64,000 nucleotides of DNA from Crotalaria pallida (GCA_037953625.1 CM075651.1:141078501-141142500), one strand, 5' to 3'; positions 1 through 11,657 are shown, numbered from the stretch's first letter. The notes: generated by a model from the sequence alone, not told the origin. Translations and numbers: made by a program.

Positions 1-449
1 TATATAGTACTACTATATTATATATCATTATGTAAGAATATTAACGTGGGAAAATAATTTATTTTTTTAAGGGTTGAATAATTAAGTTTTTGGTCCTTAT
101 AAATAAGGCTAATTTTGTGATTAGTCTTGCAAATTTTTCGGCTTATTTCAATCATTATAAAGTTAGATAATTTTGAAATTTATTCTTCCATTCATCAGTT
201 TTGACTGTTATGTGATGTTGTGGTTGACGATAGAATATCACCAAGCTGTTGCTATACTTGCCACTTGTTGAAATAAGTGAACAACGTAATTTTTTTTTAA
301 GTATTTAACTTAATTTACTGAAAAAAATAAAATAAAAAAGTAATTATACCGAAGGTTGACATGTGTCAACAGGTGGTAAGAAGAGCTACGACATGACAAC
401 AATGACGTAAAGTATTACAGTCACGTCATCCCATAATGACTAAAATTAG
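1..449. other. AT-rich intergenic sequence
   Basis: No gene, RNA or repeat boundary is recognised. Reading frames are short and broken. Confidence 0.6.
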
Positions 450-461
450 TAGAGAGGGATG

Positions 462-632
462 GTTTTTTCTTTGTTTGCACCTTGGTATCTGGTCTACTAG
501 ACAGATTAATCCAGTTCGAGGGGGTCCCGGGGTTAAAGTTTTATTCCTCCTCCAACTTTGTTGCGGGGGATCGAACCGTGGTTTGCCTTACCAAGTGCAG
601 TCTCTGACACCACTGCACCAACAACTCATTGG
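462..632 (-). mobile_element. tRNA-derived SINE, minus strand
   Basis: Read on the minus strand, this 171-bp unit begins with a pol III A-box-like stretch (TTGGTGCAGTGG) and has a B box (GGTTCGATCCC, complement of 567-577). It ends in an A-rich tail next to position 462. It is bounded by a 12-bp target-site duplication, TAGAGAGGGATG at 450-461 and TAGAGAGAGATG at 633-644 (one mismatch). A-box, B-box, tail and duplication together define a SINE. The 69-residue frame that overlaps it is not a gene. Confidence 0.85.
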
Positions 633-644
633 TAGAGAGAGATG

Positions 645-1881
645 AGTTTCAAAATTATATAACTTTATAAGGAGTAAAATATGCCAAAATTTTTTGCAGG
701 GATAAATCGCAGAATTAACCCTATCTATAAGAATTAAAAACTTGTATAGGTACATTTTCTTGGAAGAGGGGGATAAAGTGTGATCATCTAGATTAACTAG
801 GGTTATCTACTTAATTTTTCTCTATTGAGCTTCTAATTAAGTTGGCTTAAGACAAAAATATTTAAAATAATAATATAAATATAATTATAAATAAATATAA
901 AAAACTGTGTAAAAATGTGTAAAGAGCTTTTAAGAGTTACGGGGACAAGATTGGATGTTGATGTTGACGATGCATGACAAAACTAAGTTGAAGGAAATAA
1001 CTCATGATAATGTTCTTGAACCCAAGAATCCTATTAAATTTAAATTTGATTTATGGTTGAACCCTTGTCAAAATGTTCAAAATTGAGATTTTTTAATCAC
1101 AAACCAATTGGTGTTGTTATTTATCACGGTTTAACTTCTAGAAATCAATTTTACTATTCGACATTAGGAAGCTGGTTTGGCGACCCAACCTCTGGAATTC
1201 GGTTTGTTGGATCAGACTCTAAGAGTCGGTCCAATTTAGCTGCTCGACCTCTGTTATCTAATCTTACAACTAAACAGCCTTGAACAGCTATACTTACCAG
1301 TTTTGTGGTTCAGCGGTTGCAAGTGAACAACACCTAATGGGAATCATATAAACGGTGTATTGGATTAGTAGACCAACGGGAGAATGGGCCGCAAGATCCT
1401 ACATATTGAAGGATCGTCTATCCGAATATTTGTTATATTGGAACATCAGAGGCCTTCACTTGGCACAACTATCTGTTAAGAGGATGTAACGACCATTTAT
1501 TAATTGGTAATTGTCGCCAAAAAACTAGTAGTTGGCAAGAATCTCGACTCCATCATTAAATCGGTCATGGCATCCCATTACCTTCATCACACCTATAAAG
1601 ACAGGTAAGACGCAAATGTACGACTACTCACCCTCCACACACACCAAAATATTGATGGGAGGACGATAATCTTGACTTCAAGATGCTTTTCTCAAAATCA
1701 TATAGCAACAGTAAGGATCCAACCGCTTTATCGAATAAGTTAAGTCCAAGAACCTTACCACATAACAGGCGTCATTGTTGAAAATTATTAAGGGAAATGT
1801 ATATCATATTTATTTTATGAGTGTACACTTACTCGAGTTTGTCATAGAGGTTAACACATATATTATATGAGTTTAATATTT
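645..1881. other. Intergenic sequence, no gene seen
   Basis: AT-rich. One 76-codon open frame at 1053-1283 (+) has no recognisable domain, no codon bias I can point to and no neighbouring exon, so I do not call it a gene. Confidence 0.5.
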
Positions 1882-2031
1882 GTACACTGACGGTATAAAG
1901 TTTTTTACACTGTTGGTGCATCATCCACCATCAATATGCAGTACTTTTACTTATAAGTCAATCATAGCTAAACAATCAACGGTGGATAATATGTTGACAG
2001 TGTAAAAAATCTTTACACTGTCAGTGCATGC
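1882..2031. mobile_element. Short MITE (TIR near CACTGACGGTGTAAA), copy 1
   Basis: The ends are inverted copies: TACACTGACGGTATAAAG on the left and CTTTACACTGTCAGTGCA on the right. Each end also contains its own inner inverted repeat (TTTTTTACACTG and CAGTGTAAAAAA). Relatives occur near 4890, 5798 and 45264. The unit is about 150 bp with no coding capacity. No convincing target duplication, so the superfamily is unresolved. Confidence 0.7.
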
Positions 2032-2398
2032 ACTATTTTCTCATACTATATTTGTGTTTAATTATTGCCATCAAATTTTAGGTCATCCATTAAACTTGAT
2101 TGTCTTGGAAATATTCCCTTCGGTTCTACATGCATAATGCATTGTTCTTTTTGGAAAAAATAATTTGGTTATATTTATAAGATTATATTCCAATTTTCAA
2201 TAACATTTAATTACTTTTATCTAAAAATACATATATTAATTAAATCAACACTTTTTAGAATCTCCATGACAATTATAGAGGTAGTTTAAAAAAAACATTA
2301 AATGTTTATATTTCTAATACCATTAACAATATTAATTCATTATCTTGGTGGACTTAAATTTTCCCAAAAGGGTCTTACAAATAGGATCTAAAAGAGTA
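2032..2398. other. Intergenic sequence, nothing recognised
   Basis: AT-rich DNA between two MITEs; no open frame of note. Confidence 0.5.
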
Positions 2399-3056
2399 CT
2401 CCCTCCATTCCAAATCTTTCGACCTTTTAAGTTTGAGTACACATATTAAGAAAGTGTTGATTATTGTAAGTTTTATATGTGTTTTGTTTAAAATGTCTCT
2501 ATTTAATCCTTATTAAAAATTGTAGTATTAAGAAGCGTGTTCATCATATTTATTACACTCTTCAACATTTAATTACTTCCTCCGTTCATATTTAATTGTC
2601 GTATTTTGAAGAAGTTTTTTGTTTTTTTTATTTGTCATTTTGATAATTTCAATAGTGTAATAAATAATACTTTTCATACTTATCTCTATTTAATAGGGTA
2701 TTGATTTTCATAAGTAATGGAAAAAAGTAATGATTATGGAGAGATAAAGGGTACGTTAGGAAAAAAACATAATTAATGTATCAAAAATCTAAGTAATAAT
2801 TACATTTCTTAAAGGGTGCAAACATGGAAAATAAATTTATTAAATTATTGAAATTATAAAAATTTAAAAAAAAAAATAACTTGTCAGAAAAATGATAGTT
2901 AGATAGGAACAGATGGAATATAAGGAGGGAAGCAATAAAGTGAAATTAATCATGATGAAGAATTAGATTTTACGAAGGCATTAAAAAAAAGTTGTCCCTG
3001 ATGGAGATTTTGATGATAGGGTAGCCGAGAATGATGCCAAGAAATTACGGAGGGAG
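2399..3056. mobile_element. Probable nested Stowaway-like MITEs
   Basis: The outer ends are CTCCCTCCAT (after TA at 2397-2398) and ACGGAGGGAG (before TA at 3057-3058), the Stowaway signature. Inside, about 2576-2932 has its own Stowaway-like ends (CTTCCTCCGTTC and GGAATATAAGGAGGGAAG). The outer TIR match is only about 10 bp, so whether this is one old element split by another or two adjacent fragments is uncertain. Confidence 0.5.
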
Positions 3057-3359
3057 TACTTGTTTGTAATATGAGAAGGAATGAAGAAAATGGTGAATGG
3101 GAGGGAGGTAGGCACGTCGCACACGCGGTGAAAGTGGAGAATGAGGACACATAAACAATTAATTAATGAGTTGTGGGTGGCTAGTGGTTAGTGCCTTAGT
3201 GGTGAGGTGGGGATGCTTTTGTGGGTGGGGGCTTCGGGACCTCTCTCAGTCTCTATTCTCCACTGTGGGCGCAACTTCGTAAGAGCTTGATGAGACTTGA
3301 GAGTGAGACTTACTCACTCCTTTATGCAAGAAAAAACAATTTGCCAGCTTTTTTTTTTT
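3057..3359. other. Intergenic stretch, less AT-rich
   Basis: A G-rich, low-complexity stretch (about 3165-3240) leads to the next repeat. A short minus-strand open frame at 2950-3150 has no recognisable feature. Confidence 0.4.
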
Positions 3360-3990
3360 AAGAGAGAAAATGAGAAGAGGGAAATAGAGAAGAAAAAAAT
3401 AGGGAAGAGAGATTATAGGAATAAAATGAGTAGAGTTTGTGGTTGTTTGGTATGAGAGAAAATGTGAGGAAATAGGGAACAGAAAAAAGTTAAGTTTTCT
3501 TCCCTTTCGTTTGGTTGGAAAGAAAAGTGGAAAGAGAGAAAACAATAAATTTGTCAAAAGACAACTACACCCTTATTTTACAAAATATAAATAAATATAT
3601 TTTTTTCTTCACATGTATGTATATTTAAAATAACAAAAACAAAATTTCACTTCAATTATTTTTTTTAATAAAAATTTCGAGTTCAAAATATTAAAAAAAA
3701 AATTTTTTTTATTGAAATAAAAATGCTTTATTTTTTTTAATAAAAAAATTTAAAAAATGTCAAATAAAGTGAATAAGTAAAGGACAAATGAGTAATTTTA
3801 CGTGTCAATATCAGTTTTCTCTCCATTTTTTCTTCTCTTGAGGAGATAAAACTTTTTCTCATGGGACCCACCACATTTTCTTTCCTCCCTCATTTTCTCT
3901 CCTCAACCAAACAGAGAGAAAACTTTGTTTTCTCCCTATTTTCTCTCTCCCCAAAATCCTTTCCTCAAAATCACCCCAACCAAACAAATG
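3360..3990. repeat. Dispersed repeat family X, copy 1
   Basis: Polypurine/polypyrimidine-rich repeat whose right half is full of TTTTCTCTCC and CCAACCAAACA motifs. It is homologous, in inverse orientation, to 44345-44812: both contain the terminal CAAACAAA...GGTTGGG block, an inner AACCAAACAG segment and a segment beginning GTTGTTTGG-TATGAGAGAAAATGTG. The parallel short frames in both copies (residues like TNLLFSL...FLSYQTTTN) reflect shared repeat sequence, not protein. Probably a non-autonomous DNA transposon; exact ends were not resolved. Confidence 0.55.
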
Positions 3991-4889
3991 GTAAATATAA
4001 GTAGTACTATTTGATATGAATTTTTATGTTAATTAAAAAAAATTAGTTAATGTAGTTAATAGTATTGGAAATAATAATATTTTGAATATTTTTTTTTAAA
4101 AAAATTATCTTTATAATAATTATTGAGATTCTTAGATGTGTTAACTAAATAGGGGTATTTGTGAAAAATAAGTAATTAATATCAGTGCAAATTGAATAAG
4201 TGCTTATATTTAGAGATATAAGAGAAACACACTATCTATTGCTTATATTTAGAGACAGAGGAAGCATGTTTATTAAGAAGATTATTAGCTAATTATACTT
4301 TCTCAGTTATTATACATAAAAGCTCTTGCATTTATGCGTGAATTAAGAAAGTTATTAAATATTGTTAATAATATTAAAATTAATAACATTTGATAAGCTT
4401 TTTTAAAATCATCCTTATAATTATATTTTTTTTAGAACTCTAAAAAAATATTGACTAAATATAAATGTTTGTGGAAATTAAGTAATTAATGTTATTAAAA
4501 ATTGGAACAAATCCTTATAATAAAAAAGATCAAAATACCCCCGGTATCTATTGCTCTTATATATATATATATAAAAGAGCGGCTGGAATATTTAATTTTT
4601 ATATCTCTATTCAGTACATTATAGATATATTTTAGAAAAGTAGTATTGAGGATAAAACAAAATTAAATGAGTCAATTTCTTTATAGGTACTGTACATGGA
4701 AAATATCATGGCGAATGAAACAAAATTTAAGAAGTTAATAATGAATGGTGCAATGACAATGTAAAAAAAAAAAAAAAAACTTTATACTATGAGTGGACAA
4801 CCTATTTTCTTGTTCCAAATTAAAATTATACTCCAATAATAAATACAGTAAAAAGTTTGAAATTGGATACTATTTTGATATTAATGAGT
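3991..4889. other. Intergenic DNA with decayed Stowaway-like sequence
   Basis: Two stretches (about 4060-4270 and 4320-4540) contain internal motifs of the Stowaway family found at 9045 and 18588, for example AAATAGGGGTATTTGTG and AAGTAATTAAT, but without intact termini. A short (TA) run lies at 4559-4572. No gene. Confidence 0.4.
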
Positions 4890-5041
4890 ATGTACTGATG
4901 GTGTAAAATTTTTTACATCATCAGTTCATCCTCTACCATTCCTTTGTAGTATTACTTTAATCTAAAAGTTAATGACCATAAACAGATGAATGATAGATGA
5001 TACACTGATGGTATAAAAAACATTTACACCGTCAGTGCATT
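4890..5041. mobile_element. Short MITE (TIR near CACTGACGGTGTAAA), copy 2
   Basis: The ends are GTACTGATGGTGTAAAA and TTTACACCGTCAGTGCAT in inverse orientation, with inner inverted repeats as in the copy at 1882-2031. About 150 bp, non-coding. Confidence 0.7.
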
Positions 5042-5797
5042 CTCCATTTTCTCTACTATTTACTATGATTGGTTAATCCATCAACAAACTTATTACTAGG
5101 TATCGTCTATTATAATATACTACTTTATATTCTGATTTTCCAGCTTAACATATTACTGAATCATCATTTCAATTTTATGCTTTATGATTTTCTAATTAAG
5201 TGCGGAGTAGTCGAATATGCAAGAAGGAGTCAATAAAACACCACGCTCTTGGACACGTAAAAGATGGGAAACACAGTAGTGATGAGCACTTGATTAGTGT
5301 GAGTAGCCAAACAAATTTCCAGCTCTGTATTGTTAATTTTAAACATTAAATAGGGATGGGACTATATATACGAGGACGTGGGTTTGCATCATTTCAATTG
5401 TACTAAAACTTTGTACCTTGAGGAAGGTACCAATAATTCATTCGACTACTCTTTATCATCTTTAAGAACCTCTTTATTAGAACGGGTGTTTAGTTGGGAA
5501 TGGTCCATTCTTTTTCAACTTTAGCTTTGAAACGTTGGGCTTGAAATGATCATCTTAACGAGAAAATTATTGATGAGTTTTAGTTCCCATACATTATTAT
5601 ACTTTGTACCTCAAATTCCATTATAAAGTCAAAATAACCATCATACTGTAACATTTTTATCTCAAATTAAAGTTTCTCATCTTCCTATTCAAATTTCAAA
5701 CCTCCTCCTCTTCTTATTCAAAGTTCTAAACCCTAAACTGTATCCCAAATTCTCTAACTTTATCTTCGCTTTAAACTTTATTTTTTTTAAGAGATTA
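5042..5797. other. Intergenic sequence, no gene seen
   Basis: AT-rich DNA without a long frame. 5640-5780 is C/T-rich on the plus strand but has no coding signal. Confidence 0.5.
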
Positions 5798-5895
5798 ATA
5801 TGTATACATTAACAATGTAAAGTTTTTGACACTGTCACTACATCATCCACCATTCATTTGTATTACTTTTATTTAGAAGACTGTCAGTGTATAAA
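5798..5895. mobile_element. Short MITE (TIR near CACTGACGGTGTAAA), internally deleted copy 3
   Basis: Left part ATACATTAACAATGTAAAG, then TTGACACTGTCACTACATCA, then a shortened centre and the terminal GACTGTCAGTGTATAAAC. It matches the 1882 copy but lacks part of the right inner arm. Confidence 0.5.
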
Positions 5896-6134
5896 CTATT
5901 TTCTCTTTTTTTAATGTCACTATTAGCTTTCCGACACACCAATGTCAGAGAAAGTAAAAATTATTGTTAAAATTTTTCGGACATCCCCTATAAAGAAAAC
6001 ATGTTTTTTTTTTTAAAAAAAAAAATAAAATGAAATTGTGACATCCCATGTAAAAACAAAAAAAAATCGATATTGATTTATTAGAAAAGAATATATTCTA
6101 ACGTGAACAACAGCGACGACGCTCTTTGTCTATT

Positions 6135-6242
6135 AGTATGTTTGGTTGGGCAGCTGGGGGGGAGCAAACGGGCGTTTGCAGCAAAGCTCCCCCTTAGTAG
6201 CTTTTACGTTTGGGGCACTTGAAACGCAATTCCAAACATACT
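6135..6242. mobile_element. 108-bp micro-MITE, copy 1
   Basis: Perfect 11-bp terminal inverted repeats AGTATGTTTGG and CCAAACATACT enclose a GC-rich core with the inverted blocks GGGGGGAGC and GCTCCCCC. A second copy is at 42886-42992. No clear target duplication. Confidence 0.65.
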
Positions 6243-6724
6243 CTATGACGAAGAATATACCGTGCATGAGAGAGGGATTTAGGTAAATAGGAAAGGTTTG
6301 AGAGGAAAATGGTTTTAAAATTTGAAATAATGAAAAAAGGTTTGTGCTTCGAAGCTCTGGGCAAAGTTTTGCTCTGAGTATTTTTTTTTTTTAATATACC
6401 TAGTATTAGGTAAGTTAAAAAAACACATTTTGAATTTTTCTAATATTCTTCCGTTTTCACTATTTTTATTTTTTAGTGCATATAGTATTAGTATTATTCT
6501 AATGTGTGTAGCACATGTTAAGAAAGCTATATTTAGCAAGTTTATGTTGGAAATTAACGTATTCAAAAATTTATGTGTACTATATATTTATATTAAGGGC
6601 CCCCTTATATTAATTCCCGATCCATATACTTATTCAATATGAGTGTTTTTCTTGATTCATATACTTATCCAATATAAATTTTTAACATGTGTCATAGGAT
6701 GCACATTAGAAAAACCTATTAATA
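6243..6724. other. Intergenic sequence, nothing recognised
   Basis: AT-rich; overlapping 70-83 codon frames on both strands at 6315-6642 are antisense mirrors of each other without domains. Confidence 0.45.
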
Positions 6725-6732
6725 GTTATAAA

Positions 6733-7735
6733 CTTTCCCGGCCCTGGGCAGGGGCCTTGAGTGTCAGGGCCCAAAAATTTTAGGGGCCCCTAATATTTTT
6801 AATAATATTATTATTTTTTAAAAAAATTATAATTATATATTTTCTGTATTTCAATTATTAATGGTTTTTAGCATAATATTTTTTTTTCATTTGCTCATCA
6901 CTTGACTTATAAATAAATGAACTAATAAACTTTATTTTTTGAGTGAAGGGACACTTTGGTCCCTCAAGTTTTTCGACAGGGACACTTTAGTCCCTCAAGA
7001 AATTTAATTCATTTTTAGTCCCTCATGTTTTCCAAAAGTACCAATTTAGTCCCTCATGTTTTCAAAAGTACCAATTTAGTCCCTCAACGAAGTGACTAAC
7101 GGAAATTGGACAAGGACTAAATTGGTACTTTTGGAAAACATGAGGGACTAAAATTGAATTAAATTTCTTGAGGGACTAAAGTGTCCCTGTCGAAAAACTT
7201 GAGGGATCAAAGTTTCCCTTCACTCTTATTTTTATAACTAACTCCCTGACTCCCTAAATATAACAACATTTTGATAATTTTATTTTATCCCTATTTATAA
7301 GACCTTATATCAATATTCAAAGACAATTAAGTATTTTTTTTCCACAAATTCCCCTATTTATTCAACATTTTAAAGATTCTCAATAATTCTTTTAATAAAG
7401 GTAGTTATGGAAAAAAAATAATATCAAATGTTCACATTTACAATGAAATAAACTAAAATAACCAACTTTCTTAATGAATATGAATTCAACCAAAAAGGTC
7501 TTGTATATAATGATGAAAGGAGTAATATGAAAAAGGGTTTTTATTACCTATATTAACTTTTTTATTTTATTTCAGCTCTATTTTAATAATTCCTAATTTT
7601 ATTGTTGTTTTAATTGATTAAATATATAAATATTTCATGTTTTAATTAAATTATTTTTAATAATTTCTTTTTTATGAATTAGGGCCCCAAAATTTTTTTC
7701 ATCCCTGGGCCCAAAATAGGTTAGGACCAGGCCTG
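6733..7735. mobile_element. Non-autonomous hAT element, ~1.0 kb, with nested insertions
   Basis: Flanked by a perfect 8-bp target duplication GTTATAAA (6725-6732 and 7736-7743), the hAT size. Inner ends are rich in GGCCCTGGGC, AGGGGCCCC (left) and GGGCCCC, CCTGGGCCC, AGGCCTG (right). It is related to the hAT at 48363-49293. No transposase frame survives. A MULE-type MITE (6941-7225) and a decayed Stowaway (about 7238-7535) lie inside it. Confidence 0.75.
6941..7225. mobile_element. MULE-type MITE nested in hAT element
   Basis: Long inverted repeats begin GAGTGAAGGGACACTTTG on the left and run in reverse at the right end (CTCTAAGTTTCCC-like, then CCCTTCACTC). Flanks TTATTTTTT (6932-6940) and TTATTTTTA (7226-7234) are a 9-bp target duplication with one mismatch, the Mutator size. 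Inner arms repeat TTTAGTCCCTCA / TGAGGGACTAAA. A second member is at 17340-17629. Confidence 0.8.
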
Positions 7736-7743
7736 GTTATAAA

Positions 7744-8634
7744 TGTATATACTTATCCAATTACAATATGAATTTTTTAATATGTCATAGGATACACATT
7801 AGAAAAACTCTTTTAATAAGTCTTGATGCATAAACTTATCCAATATAAAAATTTTATTATGTGCCATAAATGCTCATTAGAAAAACCTTTTTAACAATTC
7901 TCAATGCATATACTTACTCAATATGAATTTTTTAACATGTATCATAAAGTACAAATTAGAAAAACCATTTTAATAATAACAAATACTAAATTAAGAAATA
8001 TTAAGGTTGTATTAAGTGAAATATATCAATTTTCAATAGAAACTTAAAAAAAATTTAGCATGTCTTGTAGGGCACACAATTTTTAATGGTAATACTATAT
8101 CTACAAACATACAAATAAAAAAAATAATATAAGTAAGCATATACACCATAATAAAAGAAACTCAAAACATATTTTTTAACTTATCCCATATACAGAGTAT
8201 TAAAAAAAGGTCTTGCTAACAATTAGTATCCTAAGAACACTTATTAAGGTTACTACATATGGAAAAAAATCATAAGTCCACCTTTACCACTCTTTCGAAA
8301 AAAAAAATCATACTTTCCAATAATTTTTATTTATAATTGTTTTCTTAACAAGTACCGTAAGGGCACTGTTAGCATTTTCCTTTTAAAAAAATGCCCTAGC
8401 ACTTGAAATGGAAACATGGGGTATCTAAGTATTATACCCAAATGATTGTACGTCTAGCGGTGGAAGTTTGTTGAATCATTTATGAGAGCAACTAGTAGTA
8501 GGGTTCATTCCAATAATTTGGGAGAAAAATTATAATTAGGCACTGTTTCCCATAGCGAGATTGTGACTTTTATGCTGCTTAAAACCTGCCTCAATCAATA
8601 TTGTTTGTTGAATACAAGTTGAAGAGAATATGTA
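7744..8634. other. Intergenic AT-rich DNA with a degenerate local repeat
   Basis: Sentences of the form CATATACTTATCCAATAT-GAATTTTT ... CATTAGAAAAACC recur at about 6650-6730, 7750-7830, 7830-7890 and 7905-7970, so this is an old, diverged tandem repeat interrupted by the hAT element. No gene. Confidence 0.45.
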
Positions 8635-8949
8635 CTTCCTCCCTTACATAAGTTAAGTTTTTTTTTTTTTTGAAATTTTACGTAGATTAAAAAGATGAGT
8701 AAATGATACTGTATAAGAATTTGATATGCTTAGATTAAAATACCCCATTTATTAATAGAAGAAAGAGTAATAATAAATGTTTGAAGATTATATTGAAGAG
8801 AGATATAGACATGCGTGATCAAAAAGATGATATAATAATAGGGCTATGCTTGGAAAAAGAAATATAAATGAGTATTGGGCTCTAAAAAAGCATAACTTAT
8901 TAAACAAAACAAAATAGTTAAAAAGACATAACTTATGAGACGAAGGGAG
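8635..8949. mobile_element. Stowaway MITE
   Basis: The ends CTTCCTCCCTTACATAAGTTA and TAACTTATGAGACGAAGGGAG are inverted, flanked by TA on both sides (8633-8634 and 8950-8951). 315 bp, non-coding. Confidence 0.75.
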
Positions 8950-9044
8950 TAGTAATTTTTTTTTTTTAAAATGTTTAACTTTTGAAAACTAATTTTATAT
9001 AAAATCAATTATTTCAAGAAAATTACTTCAAGTAATTTTTATTA

Positions 9045-9295
9045 CTACCTTTGACACTTTTATTTTGTCCTTATTTATAAGATTTTTAACCAATTTTCAA
9101 TGAGTATTAATTACTTTTTTCCCCCAAATACCCCTGTTTGTTTAACACTTTTCAGATTTTCAATAATATTAATAGGGGTAATTTTGAAAATACATATCAA
9201 AAGTTCACATTTCCAATACAATTAACTAAATTATTCAACTTTCTTAATAAACGTGAAATTTCCTAAAGGAATCTCATATATAGGGACGGAGGGAG
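9045..9295. mobile_element. Stowaway MITE
   Basis: Ends in GGGACGGAGGGAG before TA (9296-9297) and starts CTACCTTTGACAC after TA (9043-9044). The interior shares AATACCCCTGTTTG and CAATAATATTAATAGGGG with 18588-18850, so these are one family. 251 bp. Confidence 0.65.
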
Positions 9296-9297
9296 TA

Positions 9298-10190
9298 ATT
9301 GATATACCTAATTATATAATTTAAATTTTACTAAATTATGTCATTTACATTTGTAACTTTGTGATATATGGATTATTTTAACTTTTTTTAAACAAAGATT
9401 ATTTTCATATTTAAATATTTTGTGATGTAGTATTATTTTCATATTAATTTTGTTTTTCGGTTTTGATATATTCAGCCTTTAGGGCTGAGTTTAAGTATTT
9501 AAAAAGTTTCCAAAATCATTTTCACATCATAAATAATCAAGATCTAATCAATATTCATTTATTACATATAATTATAGTGATCCTATTTTTATTTTTCCCA
9601 TAATAACTTTACCAAACCCAACTATTAAAATTCCTAGGCTACCCTTTACTAATATATATAGTGCTTCTCTTCTCCTTTTACTATTTTGAAATGCAAAAAC
9701 ACATAGCTTATATTCGTTATGAACAGAAATAAAAAAATATCATTCTTTGTCATGTTCAATATCACGCAACAATATAATGCTCCTCCTTATTCATCTAATA
9801 TAACATAGGACGAAGCAACAAGTTGTAAATAATTAATAATGTATATCAAATATGAAATTAGACTTAATAATAATTCAAAATTTCAATTCAACATAAAATT
9901 TATAAATCTTAAATTAAATCAACATAAACTAAGAGGGAAGGAAACAATGCTGCACAGAAAATTAAATAAACACAATTCAATGCTTCTCCTTCTTATTAGA
10001 GTTCTATGTGTTTTTATCAAAATCCAACAAAATACAGATTAACAATAATGTTTTGTGAGTTATGCGTTACGTGTATTTGTGCTTTGTGAGTTCTTTGTTA
10101 TGCGTAGTCAACTTTAATTTATACATTTTTGCATTTTAAAAAAAAAAACTTTTTACATTTTTTAACAGTAGAAGGAGAAGAGAAACATTG

Positions 10191-10237
<47 letters not shown>

Positions 10238-10499
10238 CAGAAAAAGGGTAGCCAAGAAATTTTAATAGTTGAGTTTGGTAAAGTTATTATGGGAAAATAA
10301 AAATAGGATAGTTATAATTAATAAAATGATAGTTAATAAGGAACGAAGGAAGTATTTATTCGAATGGGAGTTAAAATTTATTAATAAAAGTGAGCCCAAT
10401 CGCACATGTCATATTATTAGGATTTTCTTAAACTCAGCCCTAAGAATCAAAAAGTAGACATTTTTTTTTTTGAAAAACCAAATACAAAATCCTTTTATT
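9298..10499. other. Intergenic sequence with (TA)n tract
   Basis: AT-rich; a (TA)n microsatellite of about 42 bp lies at 10193-10236. Frames at 9839-10042 and 10269-10457 are short and without domains. Confidence 0.5.
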
Positions 10500-10507
10500 C
10501 TTTTAAT

Positions 10508-11017
10508 TAGGGATGACAATGAGTTCGGGTGGGTCCGGGTATCCCATTACTCGGACCTGCCCCGGACCCGCACGGCTACCCGCTGTCCCCAACGGGTCTT
10601 CGAGTACCCAAACGGGTTCATGGGTACCCATTATATTTTTTTAAAAAAAAATTTATTAAAATTTTAAGATTATTTTTTCTATACAAACAAAAAAAATTCT
10701 CTATTTATACTTGTCAAGCACTTGATATATCATTAAACAACTCACAAAAAATTTACTAGAAACAAAACATATTCACCTAAAAACAAATCCTCTAACACAA
10801 ACATACTTAAATTCCAAATCAATTGAATAAAATATTTTTCTGCGGATCCGGATACCCACGAATCTGATACCCCATTACCCGAACTCGAACCCATTCCTGG
10901 TATTACCCGCGGGTACCCGTTTTCATATACTCACAGATCCAATTTTGGATCCAGACCTGGACCCATTACGGGTATTACCGACAGGTACCCGCGGATAGGG
11001 TCCAATTGCCAAATCTA
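10508..11017. mobile_element. hAT-type MITE, 510 bp
   Basis: Imperfect terminal inverted repeats TAGGGATGACAATG and CAATTGCCAAATCTA, bounded by 8-bp flanks CTTTTAAT (10500-10507) and CTTTCAAT (11018-11025; one mismatch). The interior is a GC-rich series of GGGTACCC, CCCGCGGG and GGACCC modules, typical of a widespread plant hAT MITE type. The short frames at 10470-10759 are produced by these modules. Confidence 0.75.
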
Positions 11018-11112
11018 CTTTCAATGCACAACTTTCCAATAAAATTTATTCATTTTTAGGTTCTTATAATCAGCCATTAGGACTAAGGTTAAGCAATCTC
11101 TTATTATATTTA

Positions 11113-11346
11113 TTTTTTTGGTCGAAACCAAGTGGTGTCTGGGCTTCACATTTTTTGTGGTCCAACTAATCTATCTCGGATCCGCGAACTGTGCGAGTCT
11201 TTGACTCGACGATATGGATCTTTCCCAGGAATTGTTGTCTCACTACTGCGACTCAAACCTTTGACCCTGAAGTCCCTAAGCACCCAACTAGTTTCCATTA
11301 GGCCAATCCACTTAGATTTCCATTATACCAATCCACTTGGGTATCC
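11113..11346 (-). mobile_element. tRNA-derived SINE, minus strand
   Basis: Bounded by a perfect 13-bp target duplication CTTATTATATTTA (11100-11112 and 11347-11359). On the minus strand it has an A-box-like TTGGCCTAATGG, a B-box-like GGTTTGAGTC, and ends in an AAAAAAATAAA tail beside 11113. 234 bp. Confidence 0.85.
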
Positions 11347-11490
11347 CTTATTATATTTAGTTTACTATAAACTTAACCATTTTCTTTTACTCTATAATTT
11401 TTGTCGTATATCATTGATTAAAGGTTTTTATTACATTCATTTCATTTAGATGTGTTACCTATGTACAATATGCATCTCATCATATTATTT

Positions 11491-11657
11491 ATTTATTTAC
11501 CGGTGGAAGCTAGCACAGATGGTAAGAAATTTGTTGCAACTTAAGCAAGTGGTTGGAGGTTTGATCCCCGACTCTTGCGAGTGTAAGAAGCCTTGCTGGG
11601 AGACTAACCCCCGAAAGGATCCGACAAGTTGCGCGGGTGTATACCTTGGGAAAAAAA
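11491..11657 (+). mobile_element. tRNA-derived SINE, plus strand
   Basis: Perfect 12-bp duplication ATCATATTATTT at 11479-11490 and 11658-11669. The unit has A-box-like TAGCACAGATGG, B-box GGTTTGATCCC and a final run of A residues. 167 bp. It lies 130 bp from the preceding SINE but differs in sequence, so these are separate insertions. Confidence 0.88.

Noticed and set aside
10470..10759. Two overlapping plus-strand frames of 65 and 76 codons
   Set aside because: They are generated by GGGTACCC/GGACCC modules of the hAT MITE.
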